Shown: positions 1 to 7,117, counted from the first letter of the stretch. The stretch is DNA of 50,332 bases from Prevotella sp. UBA4330 (GCA_002394385.1 DGTS01000035.1:1-50332), one strand, 5' to 3'. Numbers and translations are program-made. The notes: generated by a model not told the origin, from the letters alone.

Positions 1-36
1 GCGCTTCAATGCGCGACTGAATTTCTGTTTGCTCAT
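1..36 (-). CDS. Start of a gene running off the left edge
   Basis: An ATG on the minus strand at 36 opens a frame with no stop before the window edge. The visible residues are MSKQKFSRALKR. It lies 80 bases downstream of the TauE/SafE gene on the same strand, so it could be the next gene in that transcript. Twelve residues are too few to identify a family. The call rests only on an open ATG frame in a sensible position. Confidence 0.35.
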   Translation of the reverse strand, partial: MSKQKFSRALKR

Positions 37-116
37 AACACTTAAAATTTGTTAGCAGTTTAACATTTAAGGCGGTTTATGAGTGAACCTATTTCAGTAC
101 AAGACACTCTTTGGCA

Positions 117-845
117 CTATGTCCCCGAAAGAATCATAACGCCGCTGATTCCTATATACACATAAACTACATAACGGAAAAGGCGCGAGGGGATGCGGTT
201 GAAGACAAAGGCTCCGAGCAGAGTGCCGATGACCACTCCTATCAGACCGTAGAAATAATCGTTGATAACCGTCGGCGTGAGAAATCCGTTGTGCGCCCTG
301 ACAACGGTCATCATGGCGTTTCCAAGCACAAAATACACCTGCGTCATTGACATGTAGTGCTGCTTGTCTTTCTCTGAAGAGATGAAGTAGAGCACGGCAG
401 GTGGTCCCTGCATACCGAAGAATCCACCCATCAGTCCGCTCAATATGCCCGTCCCCACCTGTGCTTTGGGCGATGGCTTCAGCGTGATGTGCTTGCTGAT
501 GAAGGCGAAGTAGATGCTCGTCAGTATCAGCACTACGCCCAGAATCTGCCGCAGCAGCACGTCTTCTATCCTCTTGAGGAAGAAGATGCATATAGACGAC
601 ACGACGATAAACGTGATGAGCATCGGCAGGAGGCGTTTCCACACCACGAGCCGACGCAGTCGCAGGGCTATAGTGAACGATGTGGTGAGTGCCAGCATGC
701 CCGAGAGAGTGACCGCCTCGCCGTAGGAAGGCACAAGATGTATCAGCATCGACATGATGAAAATGCCGAATCCGAAACCTGTTGTGCGCTGGATGAAACT
801 CGCCCCGATGCACAGGAGTATAAGGTATATCGTCGTGATGTCCAC
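117..845 (-). CDS. TauE/SafE-family membrane anion exporter
   Basis: This is a 242-residue polytopic membrane protein of the sulfite exporter TauE/SafE family (DUF81). Hydrophobic segments alternate with short basic loops. The N-terminal half contains the family-like stretch RTTGFGFGIF at about residues 20-29, and the second half contains GLMGGFFGMQGPPAVLYF at about 136-153, the glycine-rich repeat typical of these carriers. Length is normal for the family (about 240-260). Members export or import small organosulfur or carboxylate anions. The substrate cannot be read from sequence, and the sulfur genes at 3.6-5.9 kb are too far away to count as context. A TAACTTTG promoter box lies 32 bases before the ATG, divergent from the methyltransferase gene. 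Confidence 0.85.
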   Translation of the reverse strand: MDITTIYLILLCIGASFIQRTTGFGFGIFIMSMLIHLVPSYGEAVTLSGMLALTTSFTIALRLRRLVVWKRLLPMLITFIVVSSICIFFLKRIEDVLLRQILGVVLILTSIYFAFISKHITLKPSPKAQVGTGILSGLMGGFFGMQGPPAVLYFISSEKDKQHYMSMTQVYFVLGNAMMTVVRAHNGFLTPTVINDYFYGLIGVVIGTLLGAFVFNRIPSRLFRYVVYVYIGISGVMILSGT

Positions 846-860
846 TCTCTTGATGCTTGA

Positions 861-927
861 AATGACTTTTTCGGCTGCAAAGTTACTACTTTTTTTGATG
901 AAAAGTCATGAGAATGTTGTATCTTTG
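861..927. promoter_or_regulatory. Divergent promoters with a flanking inverted repeat
   Basis: The minus-strand box TAACTTTG (878-885) serves the TauE/SafE gene. The plus-strand box TATCTTTG (920-927), with an upstream T-run ending in TTTG at 897, serves the methyltransferase gene. A 9-base inverted repeat, ATGACTTTT at 862-870 and AAAAGTCAT at 901-909, brackets the minus-strand box and lies between the two start codons. This could be an operator shared by both genes, but no regulator is identified. Confidence 0.6.
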
Positions 928-936
928 CAAACATAT

Positions 937-1716
937 ATGGAAGAGAATAACATTACAAGCGCACAGAATCCGAAGATTAAACGGTTGCAACTATTGCAAC
1001 AGAAGTCATCAGAACGCCGCAAAAGCGGACTATTCATTGTGGAGGGGCGCCGCGAACTGCAACATTGCATCAATGCAGGGTTCGAGGTGGACACCGCTTT
1101 CGTATGCCTCGATTTGCTTGACTACGGCTATAAGGTGCCGGCGAAGAAAGTGTTTGAGGTGTCGCGTGACATCTATGAGAAGATCGCCTATCGCGGCAGC
1201 ACCGAGGGAGTGGTGGCTGAAGTGATGGCACGTCAGCGCACCCTTGCCGACCTCTCGCTTGGCGAAAGCCCTTTGATTGTAGTACTTGAGAGCGTCGAGA
1301 AACCAGGCAATCTGGGTGCCGTGCTCCGTAGTGCCGATGCAGCGGGAGCCGATGCTGTCATCGTTTGCGACCCGCTGACCGACCTTTATAACCCGAACCT
1401 GATACGAAGCAGCATCGGTGCGATATTCACCGTGCCGTGCGTGGCATGCTCTTCAGACGAGTGCATCGCCTTCCTCAAGCAACGGGGCATCACCATTCTC
1501 ACCGCCCAACTGCAAGACTCAAGTCTCTATTACGACATCGACATGCGCCGTCCCACCGCAATAGTAATGGGAACCGAATCCACAGGTCTCACCAGTCAGT
1601 GGCGGCAGGCAGCCGATGCCCACATCCGCATACCCATGCTCGGCCGTCTCGACTCCCTCAACGTTTCCGTCAGTGCCGCCATTCTCCTCTTCGAGGCGGT
1701 TAGGCAGAGGCAATGA
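937..1716 (+). CDS. SpoU/TrmH-family RNA 2'-O-methyltransferase
   Basis: A 259-residue enzyme of the SPOUT class that transfers a methyl group from SAM to a ribose 2'-OH of rRNA or tRNA. The N-terminal substrate-binding region reads QNPKIKRLQLLQQK and is followed by GLFIVEGRRE, typical of RlmB/TsnR-like members. The C-terminal knotted SAM site is visible as LESVEKPGNLGAVLRSADAA (motif 1), IVMGTESTGL (motif 2) and IPMLGRLDSLNVSVSAAILLFE (motif 3, with the conserved N-S-S/A pattern). The frame is open upstream to 754, but the ATG at 937 was chosen because it lies 9 bases behind the -7 box and begins where the family domain begins. The target nucleotide is unknown. The last codons are copied downstream at 1968-1997. 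Confidence 0.88.
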   Translation: MEENNITSAQNPKIKRLQLLQQKSSERRKSGLFIVEGRRELQHCINAGFEVDTAFVCLDLLDYGYKVPAKKVFEVSRDIYEKIAYRGSTEGVVAEVMARQRTLADLSLGESPLIVVLESVEKPGNLGAVLRSADAAGADAVIVCDPLTDLYNPNLIRSSIGAIFTVPCVACSSDECIAFLKQRGITILTAQLQDSSLYYDIDMRRPTAIVMGTESTGLTSQWRQAADAHIRIPMLGRLDSLNVSVSAAILLFEAVRQRQ

Positions 1717-1719
1717 AAG
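1690..1719 (+). repeat. Left copy of att-like direct repeat at methyltransferase 3' end
   Basis: These 30 bases cover the final codons FEAVRQRQ, the stop and three following bases. They match 1968-1997 at 26 of 30 positions, including a run of 13 identical bases (AGGCAGAGGCAAT). The geometry resembles an element that inserts at a gene's 3' end and recreates that end. Confidence 0.6.
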
Positions 1720-1753
1720 ACATAAATGATAAACTTTGCAAACACAAGAAGAT

Positions 1754-1994
1754 ATGAGCAAGAAGTCAATACGTTTTTTCAACGATAGAGAGGTGAGAGC
1801 CGTATGGGACGAGGAACAAAGCAAGTGGTGGTTCTCGGCTACAGATATTGTTCGTGCTATAAATTAATGAGGATGACTACAGGAAATGCCGAAACTATTG
1901 GAAATACTTAAAGGGTAGAGTGTCTAAGGAGGGAATTGAACTGGTTAGTGTTACTAACCACTTCAAGTTCGAAGCTGTGAGGCAGAGGCAATAA
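1754..1994 (+). pseudogene. Frameshifted Bro-N (phage antirepressor-like) fragment
   Basis: The ATG at 1754 opens a 37-codon frame that begins MSKKSIRFFNDREVR and continues with WDEE...KWWFSATDIVRAIN, the start of Bro-N/antirepressor-like domains common in Bacteroidales. It stops at TAA 1865. Reading continues in the +1 frame from 1866 as NEDDYRKCRNYWKYLKG and EGIELVSVTNHFKFEA, which is the expected continuation of the same domain. A single frameshift therefore broke the gene. The coding remnant then runs straight into a copy of the methyltransferase 3' end (VRQRQ, stop). The rest of the domain and the C-terminal half are missing. Family assignment is from memory of the motif pattern, and the product is surely non-functional. 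Confidence 0.7.
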
Positions 1995-1997
1995 AAG
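1968..1997 (+). repeat. Right copy of att-like direct repeat
   Basis: Second copy of the sequence at 1690-1719 (26 of 30 identical). It again reads FEAVRQRQ plus stop, now fused to the Bro-N remnant. The two copies bracket about 250 bases holding the pseudogene. Confidence 0.6.
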
Positions 1998-2079
1998 CAT
2001 TGGCTAACTATTCAATATTATTCAAGCATACGCATCGCTTTATAATAGCCTATTTTTTTATTATTTTTCGTCAGAATTA

Positions 2080-2111
2080 TTTGGCTTATTATAAATAAAA
2101 CACTAATTTTG
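2080..2111 (+). promoter_or_regulatory. Consensus Bacteroidetes promoter for a non-coding RNA
   Basis: TTTG at 2080-2083, a 20-base spacer, then TAATTTTG at 2104-2111. Both boxes match the sigma-ABfr consensus exactly. No convincing protein frame starts within the next 300 bases, but a structured region does. Expected transcription start is near 2117. Confidence 0.75.
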
Positions 2112-2116
2112 CAATT

Positions 2117-2427
2117 GACATGGTCTGTCATAATGTGACAGATCTTGTTTAAGACATCGATGGAATGAAGTCTTTAGCCGTTGTATGGCGAGATTTCGAA
2201 AGGCGTTTACGGACGTTAATTCTGTACCTTCAAACTTCGCAACTTGAAACGTGTCACAGAGGTAATGCAACGAAACGTCTGCGTGGGTGAATTATATACA
2301 TGCTATTCATAGCATACGATATAATATCACTTGGCGTGGGCTTACTGCGTTGCTTATCCTTGACACGGAGGCAATGCGAAGGCCTGAAGGTAAGGATGGG
2401 CGAAAGTGGAAAACCCATGCCTTTTTT
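2117..2427 (+). ncRNA. Candidate structured non-coding RNA, about 310 nt
   Basis: The region starts just behind a consensus promoter and ends at a hairpin plus T6 (2422-2427). Folding visible by eye: a 5' hairpin (CTGTCA 2125-2130 with TGACAG 2136-2141); a long-range stem between 2251-2272 and 2348-2366 (GUGUCA with UGACAC, AGG with CCU, UAA with UUA, GCAACG with CGUUGC); a hairpin at 2287-2330 inside that domain (GUGA with UCAC, AUGCUA loop UAGCAU); and GGCGUGGG (2333-2340) able to pair with CCCAUGCC (2414-2421), in competition with a local terminator stem AUGGG/CCCAU. GCGUUGC can alternatively pair with GCAAUGC at 2371-2377, so the RNA may switch between folds. I do not recognise tmRNA, RNase P, SRP or 6S hallmarks. 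It could instead act as a leader of the lipoprotein gene at 2517. Confidence 0.6.
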
Positions 2428-2516
2428 GTTTCCATATTTTTCTTCGTTACATAATGTTGGCTTGTATAAGAAAATACAATAATCAATATAATAATTATTA
2501 CTTAAATCAAAACAAA

Positions 2517-3362
2517 ATGGAAAAATCAATTACAAAGTTAGCCATAATGATGGCTATGTTTATGAGTGTGACAATTGTCGCGTCGTGTGGAGGTGATGAT
2601 GACGAAACTGGTGGAGGTGGTATTAGTGACGGAGGAAATAATAATCCCATCTCTGCGAAACATTTAGTTAGAAAAACGTGGAGTGGCCATTCACTTTTTG
2701 GGGATGAAAGTGGTACTGATGTCTATATATACGACTCTAATGGGAGAATAAAGATGCGTAAAAAAGATACAGACGATGGATCATGGCAGGGGCATGATAT
2801 ATGGCAATATATATATGAAGATAATAAAATCGTTTGTGATGCGCCCTACGGTCGTCATACATATACACTTTCTGATGGTAGAATTGTAAAAGAAGTTGAA
2901 GAAGAAAGTGATGGTGTTTGTTCATATACATATGTATATAATGATAATGGTTATCTCAGTTCTATAGCATACGAAAATAAACATGATGGTGAGTCTTATA
3001 GAGGCGAATCCCTATTATCATGGTCTAATGGTAATTTGATTAATATCATTCATAGATATTATCGTGGAAATGATTTAAAAGAAGATTATTTTTGTAATTA
3101 TGAATATACTAATATACCATGGCCTAAAAACTGGATTCATTATAATCATACCGAAGCTACAAATATAGACGATGTTTTATTGTATTCTGGGTTGTTTGGC
3201 AAGACGCCCAAAAATTTACCTTCAAAACTTAAAAAAGATAATGAAACCTATACTTTTGATTATGTTGTAGAGAATGGAGTCGTAACTAAAATCCTTGAGG
3301 ATTATCATGATTCAAATTATACTGAGATAAGTAATAGAGTCTACAATGTTTATTGGGAGTAG
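2517..3362 (+). CDS. Lipoprotein with YD-like repeats, unknown function
   Basis: A 281-residue predicted lipoprotein. The N-terminus has a hydrophobic stretch ending in the lipobox VASC, followed by GGDDDE, an acidic run like the surface-export signal of Bacteroidetes lipoproteins. After a Gly/Asn linker the protein contains YIYDSNGRIKMR and YVYNDNGYLSSIAYE, short beta-strand repeats resembling YD repeats and the DUF4595-type lipoproteins. The longer frame upstream to 2406 would bury the signal peptide, so the ATG at 2517 was chosen. Codon use is much more AT-rich (many AAT, ATA, TAT, AAA) than in flanking genes, which suggests recent acquisition together with the Bro-N remnant. Function is unknown. 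Confidence 0.75.
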   Translation: MEKSITKLAIMMAMFMSVTIVASCGGDDDETGGGGISDGGNNNPISAKHLVRKTWSGHSLFGDESGTDVYIYDSNGRIKMRKKDTDDGSWQGHDIWQYIYEDNKIVCDAPYGRHTYTLSDGRIVKEVEEESDGVCSYTYVYNDNGYLSSIAYENKHDGESYRGESLLSWSNGNLINIIHRYYRGNDLKEDYFCNYEYTNIPWPKNWIHYNHTEATNIDDVLLYSGLFGKTPKNLPSKLKKDNETYTFDYVVENGVVTKILEDYHDSNYTEISNRVYNVYWE

Positions 3363-3446
3363 TGTATAAATAAAGTATAAAGCCCATGTGTTCATATGAA
3401 ACTATACAAAAGTTTTGTTTTTTCATTTAATTAATGTACTTTTGCA

Positions 3447-3478
3447 GGCGTGTTTTTGATGAAGGAACACGCCTTTTT
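3447..3478 (+). terminator. Intrinsic terminator after the lipoprotein gene
   Basis: GGCGTGTT (3447-3454) pairs with AACACGCC (3466-3473) and is followed by T5. It lies 85 bases behind the lipoprotein stop and ahead of the sulfur gene promoter. Confidence 0.8.
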
Positions 3479-3580
3479 GTGTCGTTTATGCCGTCGGAAA
3501 AGGGTGAAAAACGGCAATATACCATGAATTAGGTATGCGAATGACGATAATTAGGGATTTCGGCAACGGGCATTTCGCCG

Positions 3581-3588
3581 TAACTTTG
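3581..3588 (+). promoter_or_regulatory. Promoter box of the metY-cysK unit
   Basis: TAACTTTG at 3581-3588, with TTTC about 20 bases upstream (3558-3561) as a weak -33 box. It predicts a leader of about 60 bases before the MetY start. Between the terminator at 3478 and this box I see only a small hairpin (ATACC 3518-3522 with GGTAT) and no recognisable riboswitch. Confidence 0.6.
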
Positions 3589-3653
3589 CACCCAGAAAGT
3601 TAAACGTTATTGTTTGACTGAAACAAAATGTCGGATTTAAAACATTTAGAATT

Positions 3654-4937
3654 ATGAGTAACAAGAAACTACATTTCGAGACACTGCAACTTCACGTAGG
3701 GCAAGAGCAGCCCGATCCAGCAACAGATGCACGTGCGGTGCCCATTTACCAGACCACTTCTTACGTGTTCCGCAACTCCCAGCATGCCGCAGACCGCTTC
3801 GGTCTTCGTGATGCAGGCAACATATACGGCCGTCTTACAAACTCGACACAGGGCGTGTTTGAGGACCGTGTAGCAGCCCTCGAGGGTGGTGTGGCAGGTC
3901 TTGCTGTTGCCTCTGGTGCAGCCGCCATTACCTACGCTCTGCAGAACATCGCACAGAATGGCGATCATATTGTGGCTGCCGATAATCTCTACGGCGGTTC
4001 GTTCAACCTGATAACACATACTCTCGCCACGCAGGGCATCACAAACACAATCGTGAATGTTAACGACCTTGAGGCTCTGGAGGCAGCAATAAAGCCGAAC
4101 ACGAAGGCTGTGTATGCCGAGACTTTTGGCAATCCTAACAGCGATGTCACTGACATCGAGGCAATAGCAGCCATCGCACACAGGCATAACATACCACTTA
4201 TTATAGACAACACATTCGGTACTCCATATCTCATCCGTCCTATTGAACACGGTGCTGACATTGTGGTTCACTCGGCAACAAAGTTTATTGGCGGTCATGG
4301 CAGTTCTCTCGGTGGCGTGATAGTTGACGGAGGCACTTTCGATTGGAAGGCTAATGCCGACAAGTTCCCGACACTGGCCAAGCCAGACCCATCATATCAT
4401 GGTGCGGTATTTGCCGATGTGGCTGGTGCTGCGGCATTTGTAACCCGCATCCGTGCCGTCATCCTTCGTGACACAGGTGCTACAATATCTCCTTTCAACG
4501 CGTTCATCCTCTTGCAGGGTCTTGAGACATTGAGCCTCAGAGTGGAGCGCCATGTCGAGAATGCGCTCAAGGTGGTGGATTTCCTGAGCAAACATCCGAA
4601 GGTGGCAAAGGTTAATCATCCCTCTCTGCCAGACCATCCCGACCACGAACTCTATAAGAAGTATTTCCCTAATGGTGGCGGCAGCATCTTCACCTTCGAG
4701 ATTAAGGGCGGCGAGAAAGAGGCATGGCAGTTCATCGACTCACTCGAGATATTCTCTCTGCTGGCAAATGTTGCTGACGTGAAGAGCCTTGTGATTCATC
4801 CATACACCACGACCCACTCGCAGATGTCGCCCGAAGAACTTACCCAGCAGCACATCACACCTTCTACGGTACGTCTGAGCATAGGCACAGAACATATTGA
4901 TGACATCATCGACGATATCAGTCAGGCTTTGGGGTAA
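3654..4937 (+). CDS. metY: O-acetylhomoserine sulfhydrylase (PLP enzyme)
   Basis: This 427-residue member of the Cys/Met-metabolism PLP family makes homocysteine from O-acetylhomoserine and sulfide in the cytoplasm. The N-terminus LHFETLQLHVGQEQPDPAT...RAVPIYQTTSYVF is the characteristic MetY opening. YGRLTNSTQ follows at about 58-66, then LASGAAA-type cofactor phosphate contacts near residues 85-92, and IDNTF near 184-188. The Schiff-base lysine is K210 in HSATKFIGGHG. Length agrees with MetY (about 425-440) rather than with cystathionine synthases (about 380-400). The start at 3654 gives the standard N-terminus. CysK follows 50 bases later, so the pair shares sulfide use. Confidence 0.93.
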   Translation: MSNKKLHFETLQLHVGQEQPDPATDARAVPIYQTTSYVFRNSQHAADRFGLRDAGNIYGRLTNSTQGVFEDRVAALEGGVAGLAVASGAAAITYALQNIAQNGDHIVAADNLYGGSFNLITHTLATQGITNTIVNVNDLEALEAAIKPNTKAVYAETFGNPNSDVTDIEAIAAIAHRHNIPLIIDNTFGTPYLIRPIEHGADIVVHSATKFIGGHGSSLGGVIVDGGTFDWKANADKFPTLAKPDPSYHGAVFADVAGAAAFVTRIRAVILRDTGATISPFNAFILLQGLETLSLRVERHVENALKVVDFLSKHPKVAKVNHPSLPDHPDHELYKKYFPNGGGSIFTFEIKGGEKEAWQFIDSLEIFSLLANVADVKSLVIHPYTTTHSQMSPEELTQQHITPSTVRLSIGTEHIDDIIDDISQALG

Positions 4938-4987
4938 TGACTATATATATTAAATAAGGTGTAATAACAAACAAAGATAAAAGGGTT

Positions 4988-5935
4988 ATGACAAAAATAG
5001 CAAAGAAGTTGACCGAACTTATCGGCAACACACCGTTACTCGAACTGGGTAAGTTTTCTGAGTCCAAAGGACTGAGCACGCCTATCATCGCAAAGGTGGA
5101 GTTCTTCAATCCGGGTGGCAGCGTTAAGGACCGCATAGCATTCGCAATGATTGAAGATGCTGAGAAAAAGGGCATCTTGAAGCCGGGCGCAACGATAATT
5201 GAGCCTACAAGCGGCAACACCGGAGTGGGACTGGCCCTGGTGTCGGCAGTGAAGGGCTACCATCTCATACTGACTATGCCTGAGACGATGAGCATTGAGC
5301 GCCGCAATCTCGTTAAGGCATACGGTGCCGAGGTGCGTCTGACAAGCGGAAAGGACGGAATGGCTGGTGCCATAAAGGCTGCCGAGCAGTTGCGCGACTC
5401 CATACCGGGCAGCGTTATATTGCAGCAGTTTGAGAATCCCGCCAATCCTCAGCGCCATTATGACACAACAGGCGTTGAACTATGGGAGCAGACAGAAGGC
5501 AAGATAGACATCTTCGTGGCAGGCGTGGGCACAGGTGGTACCGTATCGGGTATCGGCAAGCGTCTGAAGGAGAAGAACCCCAACGTGAAGATTATCGCCG
5601 TTGAGCCAAAGTCTTCGGCCGTGCTGAACGGTCAGCCTAGCGGTCCTCACAAGATTCAGGGCATCGGAGCAGGCTTCATCCCTAAGACTTACGACGCCAA
5701 TGTTGTTGACGAGGTGCTTGATATCGACAACGACGATGCCATCCGCACAGGTCGTGAACTGGCTCAGCAGGAAGGACTGCTCGTGGGAATCTCCTCTGGC
5801 GCGGCTGCTTTCGGAGCCCTGCAGGTGGCTCAGCGTCCCGAGAATGCGGGCAAGACCATCGTGGCTCTGCTGCCAGATACGGGCGAGCGCTATCTCTCGA
5901 CGGTGCTCTATGCCTTCGAAGAATATCCACTCTAA
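4988..5935 (+). CDS. cysK: Cysteine synthase A (O-acetylserine sulfhydrylase)
   Basis: A 315-residue PLP enzyme that makes cysteine from O-acetylserine and sulfide. It is full length for CysK. Visible motifs: LIGNTPLLEL at 11-20; the PLP lysine K47 in NPGGSVKDR; EPTSGNTG at 72-79 (substrate loop); VGTGGTVSG near 181-189 (phosphate-binding glycine loop); and the C-terminal LLPDTGERYLST. No CBS regulatory domain is attached. It lies directly downstream of metY on the same strand with no terminator between, so both are probably co-transcribed. Confidence 0.95.
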   Translation: MTKIAKKLTELIGNTPLLELGKFSESKGLSTPIIAKVEFFNPGGSVKDRIAFAMIEDAEKKGILKPGATIIEPTSGNTGVGLALVSAVKGYHLILTMPETMSIERRNLVKAYGAEVRLTSGKDGMAGAIKAAEQLRDSIPGSVILQQFENPANPQRHYDTTGVELWEQTEGKIDIFVAGVGTGGTVSGIGKRLKEKNPNVKIIAVEPKSSAVLNGQPSGPHKIQGIGAGFIPKTYDANVVDEVLDIDNDDAIRTGRELAQQEGLLVGISSGAAAFGALQVAQRPENAGKTIVALLPDTGERYLSTVLYAFEEYPL

Positions 5936-5964
5936 AAGATAATAAATAAAATTTTTCGATTCCA

Positions 5965-6609
5965 TTGGTTAGATTTATCCTTGCAGACAGGCAGGAAATC
6001 ACATCTTTTGCCATAAAGCATCTGCTGGAATCTCTGGGACATCACGATATCCGACATGCTGCCGACAAGGCAGAAGTGATGGAACTGCTCAGAGAGAAAG
6101 AACAGAGTGTGGTCGTGATTGACTACACCCTGTTCGACATTTCTGATGCTTCCAGTCTTGTCATCATATCACAGAGGTTCCCCGAGGCGCATTGGGTGTT
6201 GTTCAGCGACGACCTCACCGAGTCGTTCCTGCGTGAGATAGTGTTCCAGAGTCATTCGTTCAGCATCGTGTTTAAGGACGCACCGTTACACGAGATACGT
6301 GATGTGATGCGCTATGCAACCGACGGTCGCCGCTATCTCAGTCCTCGTGTGAGCGAGATACTGCTGTCGCATCAGGGTGGGGAAGAGCAACAACACTCGC
6401 CGCTCACGGCAACCGAGAAGGCTATAGTTGCCGCCATTGCCGAGGGAAAGACAACGCGCGAGATAGCAGAAGAGCGTTTCCTGAGCACCCATACCGTCAA
6501 CACCCACCGCAAGAACATATTCCGCAAACTGGGAGTGAACACCGCCATCGAGGCAATACGTGTGGCCCGGCGTGCTGGATGGATTCAAGAATCCGACTAT
6601 TATATTTGA
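5965..6609 (+). CDS. NarL/LuxR-type response regulator, TTG start
   Basis: A 214-residue protein with an N-terminal receiver domain and a C-terminal LuxR helix-turn-helix. The receiver has D53 (VVIDYTLFD) in the phosphoacceptor position and K104 (IVFKDAP), but only one acidic residue (D8 in ILADR) where two are usual, so phosphorylation may be weak. The DNA-binding part reads LTATEKAIVAAIAEGKTTREIAEERFLSTHTVNTHRKNIFRKL, a clear LuxR-type helix-turn-helix. An in-frame TAA at 5947 and the domain start leave TTG at 5965 as the likely initiator. It is 29 bases behind cysK on the same strand, so it could be read from the metY promoter. No partner kinase is adjacent. A 22-base repeat cluster follows it. 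Confidence 0.82.
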   Translation: MVRFILADRQEITSFAIKHLLESLGHHDIRHAADKAEVMELLREKEQSVVVIDYTLFDISDASSLVIISQRFPEAHWVLFSDDLTESFLREIVFQSHSFSIVFKDAPLHEIRDVMRYATDGRRYLSPRVSEILLSHQGGEEQQHSPLTATEKAIVAAIAEGKTTREIAEERFLSTHTVNTHRKNIFRKLGVNTAIEAIRVARRAGWIQESDYYI

Positions 6610-6618
6610 GTTTCGTTC

Positions 6619-6703
6619 AGTACGTACGCTTCGGACTGTGAGTACGTGACGTTCGGACTGCCAGTACGTGATGTTCGGACTGCCAGTCCGAACGTCACGT
6701 ACT
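6619..6703 (+). repeat. 22-base palindromic repeat cluster, copy 1
   Basis: Three head-to-tail 22-base units at 6619, 6641 and 6663 (core AGTACGTGACGTTCGGACTG plus two variable bases) are followed by one inverted unit at 6685-6703. The last direct unit and the inverted one form a stem of about 19 base pairs. The same family recurs at 18989, 30094 and 36507, always between genes. Confidence 0.9.
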
Positions 6704-6759
6704 ATTTTCATACTTGTCATCTTTGTCGTTCATTAATGACTGACAAATTTTCAGTATTG

Positions 6760-6803
6760 GCGTGTCATAAAGTGTCATTTGACATTTTGGCACGCTTTTC
6801 GCA
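6760..6803 (+). promoter_or_regulatory. Dyad and sigma-54-like promoter before groES
   Basis: TGGCACG then CTTT then TCGCA at 6788-6803 matches the sigma-54 consensus TGGCACRNNNNTTGCW at 15 of 16 positions, with GG and GC exactly 12 bases apart. It overlaps a dyad: GCGTG (6760-6764) with CACGC (6791-6795), and inside it TGTCA (6773-6777) with TGACA (6780-6784). No TAnnTTTG box is evident between the repeat cluster and groES. The dyad could be an activator site or a weak terminator of the upstream gene. Confidence 0.45.
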
Positions 6804-6847
6804 ATGATGTGGGCAAAGATTAATAAACACTTTAAAATATTTATATT

Positions 6848-7117
6848 ATGAATATCAAACCATTAGCAGACAGAGTTCTGGTTCTCCCGGCAGCCGCTGA
6901 GGAGAAGATTGGCGGTATCATCATCCCTGACACCGCAAAAGAGAAACCATTGCACGGCACCATCGTTGCTGCTGGCAAAGGTACAAAAGACGAGGAAATG
7001 ATTCTGAAAGAGGGCGACGAAGTGCTCTATGGTAAGTATAGTGGCACCGAACTGGAGTATGAGGGAACAAAATATCTCATTATGCGCCAGAGCGATGTGC
7101 TCGCAATCATTGGTTAA
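6848..7117 (+). CDS. groES: Co-chaperonin GroES
   Basis: The 89-residue heptameric lid of the chaperonin, full length for the family. It opens with MNIKPLADRVLVLP. The mobile loop that contacts GroEL reads EEKIGGIIIPDTAKEKP at about 18-34, and the end VLYGKYSGTELEYEGTKYLIMRQSDVLAII is the standard C-terminal strand set. It is followed by groEL with an 83-base gap that contains an 8-base-periodic repeat. Confidence 0.97.
   Translation: MNIKPLADRVLVLPAAAEEKIGGIIIPDTAKEKPLHGTIVAAGKGTKDEEMILKEGDEVLYGKYSGTELEYEGTKYLIMRQSDVLAIIG

Noticed and set aside
2300..2482. 60-codon frame on the plus strand within the structured RNA region, and the opposing 91-codon frame at 2254-2529
   Set aside because: Both overlap strong RNA pairings, have no recognisable protein features, and are better explained by an RNA gene.
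3414..3478. Promoter TTTG-N19-TACTTTTG (3414-3444) directly ahead of the terminator at 3447
   Set aside because: The predicted start site falls inside the terminator stem, leaving no transcript of useful length. It is probably a chance match, although a tiny terminated RNA cannot be excluded.
3479..3653. Possible riboswitch ahead of metY
   Set aside because: The leader behind the promoter box is only about 60 bases and no SAM or cobalamin core motif is visible.
6619..6703. CRISPR-like look of the 22-base repeat clusters
   Set aside because: Units abut without spacers, are partly inverted, and no cas genes are present, so this is not a CRISPR array.
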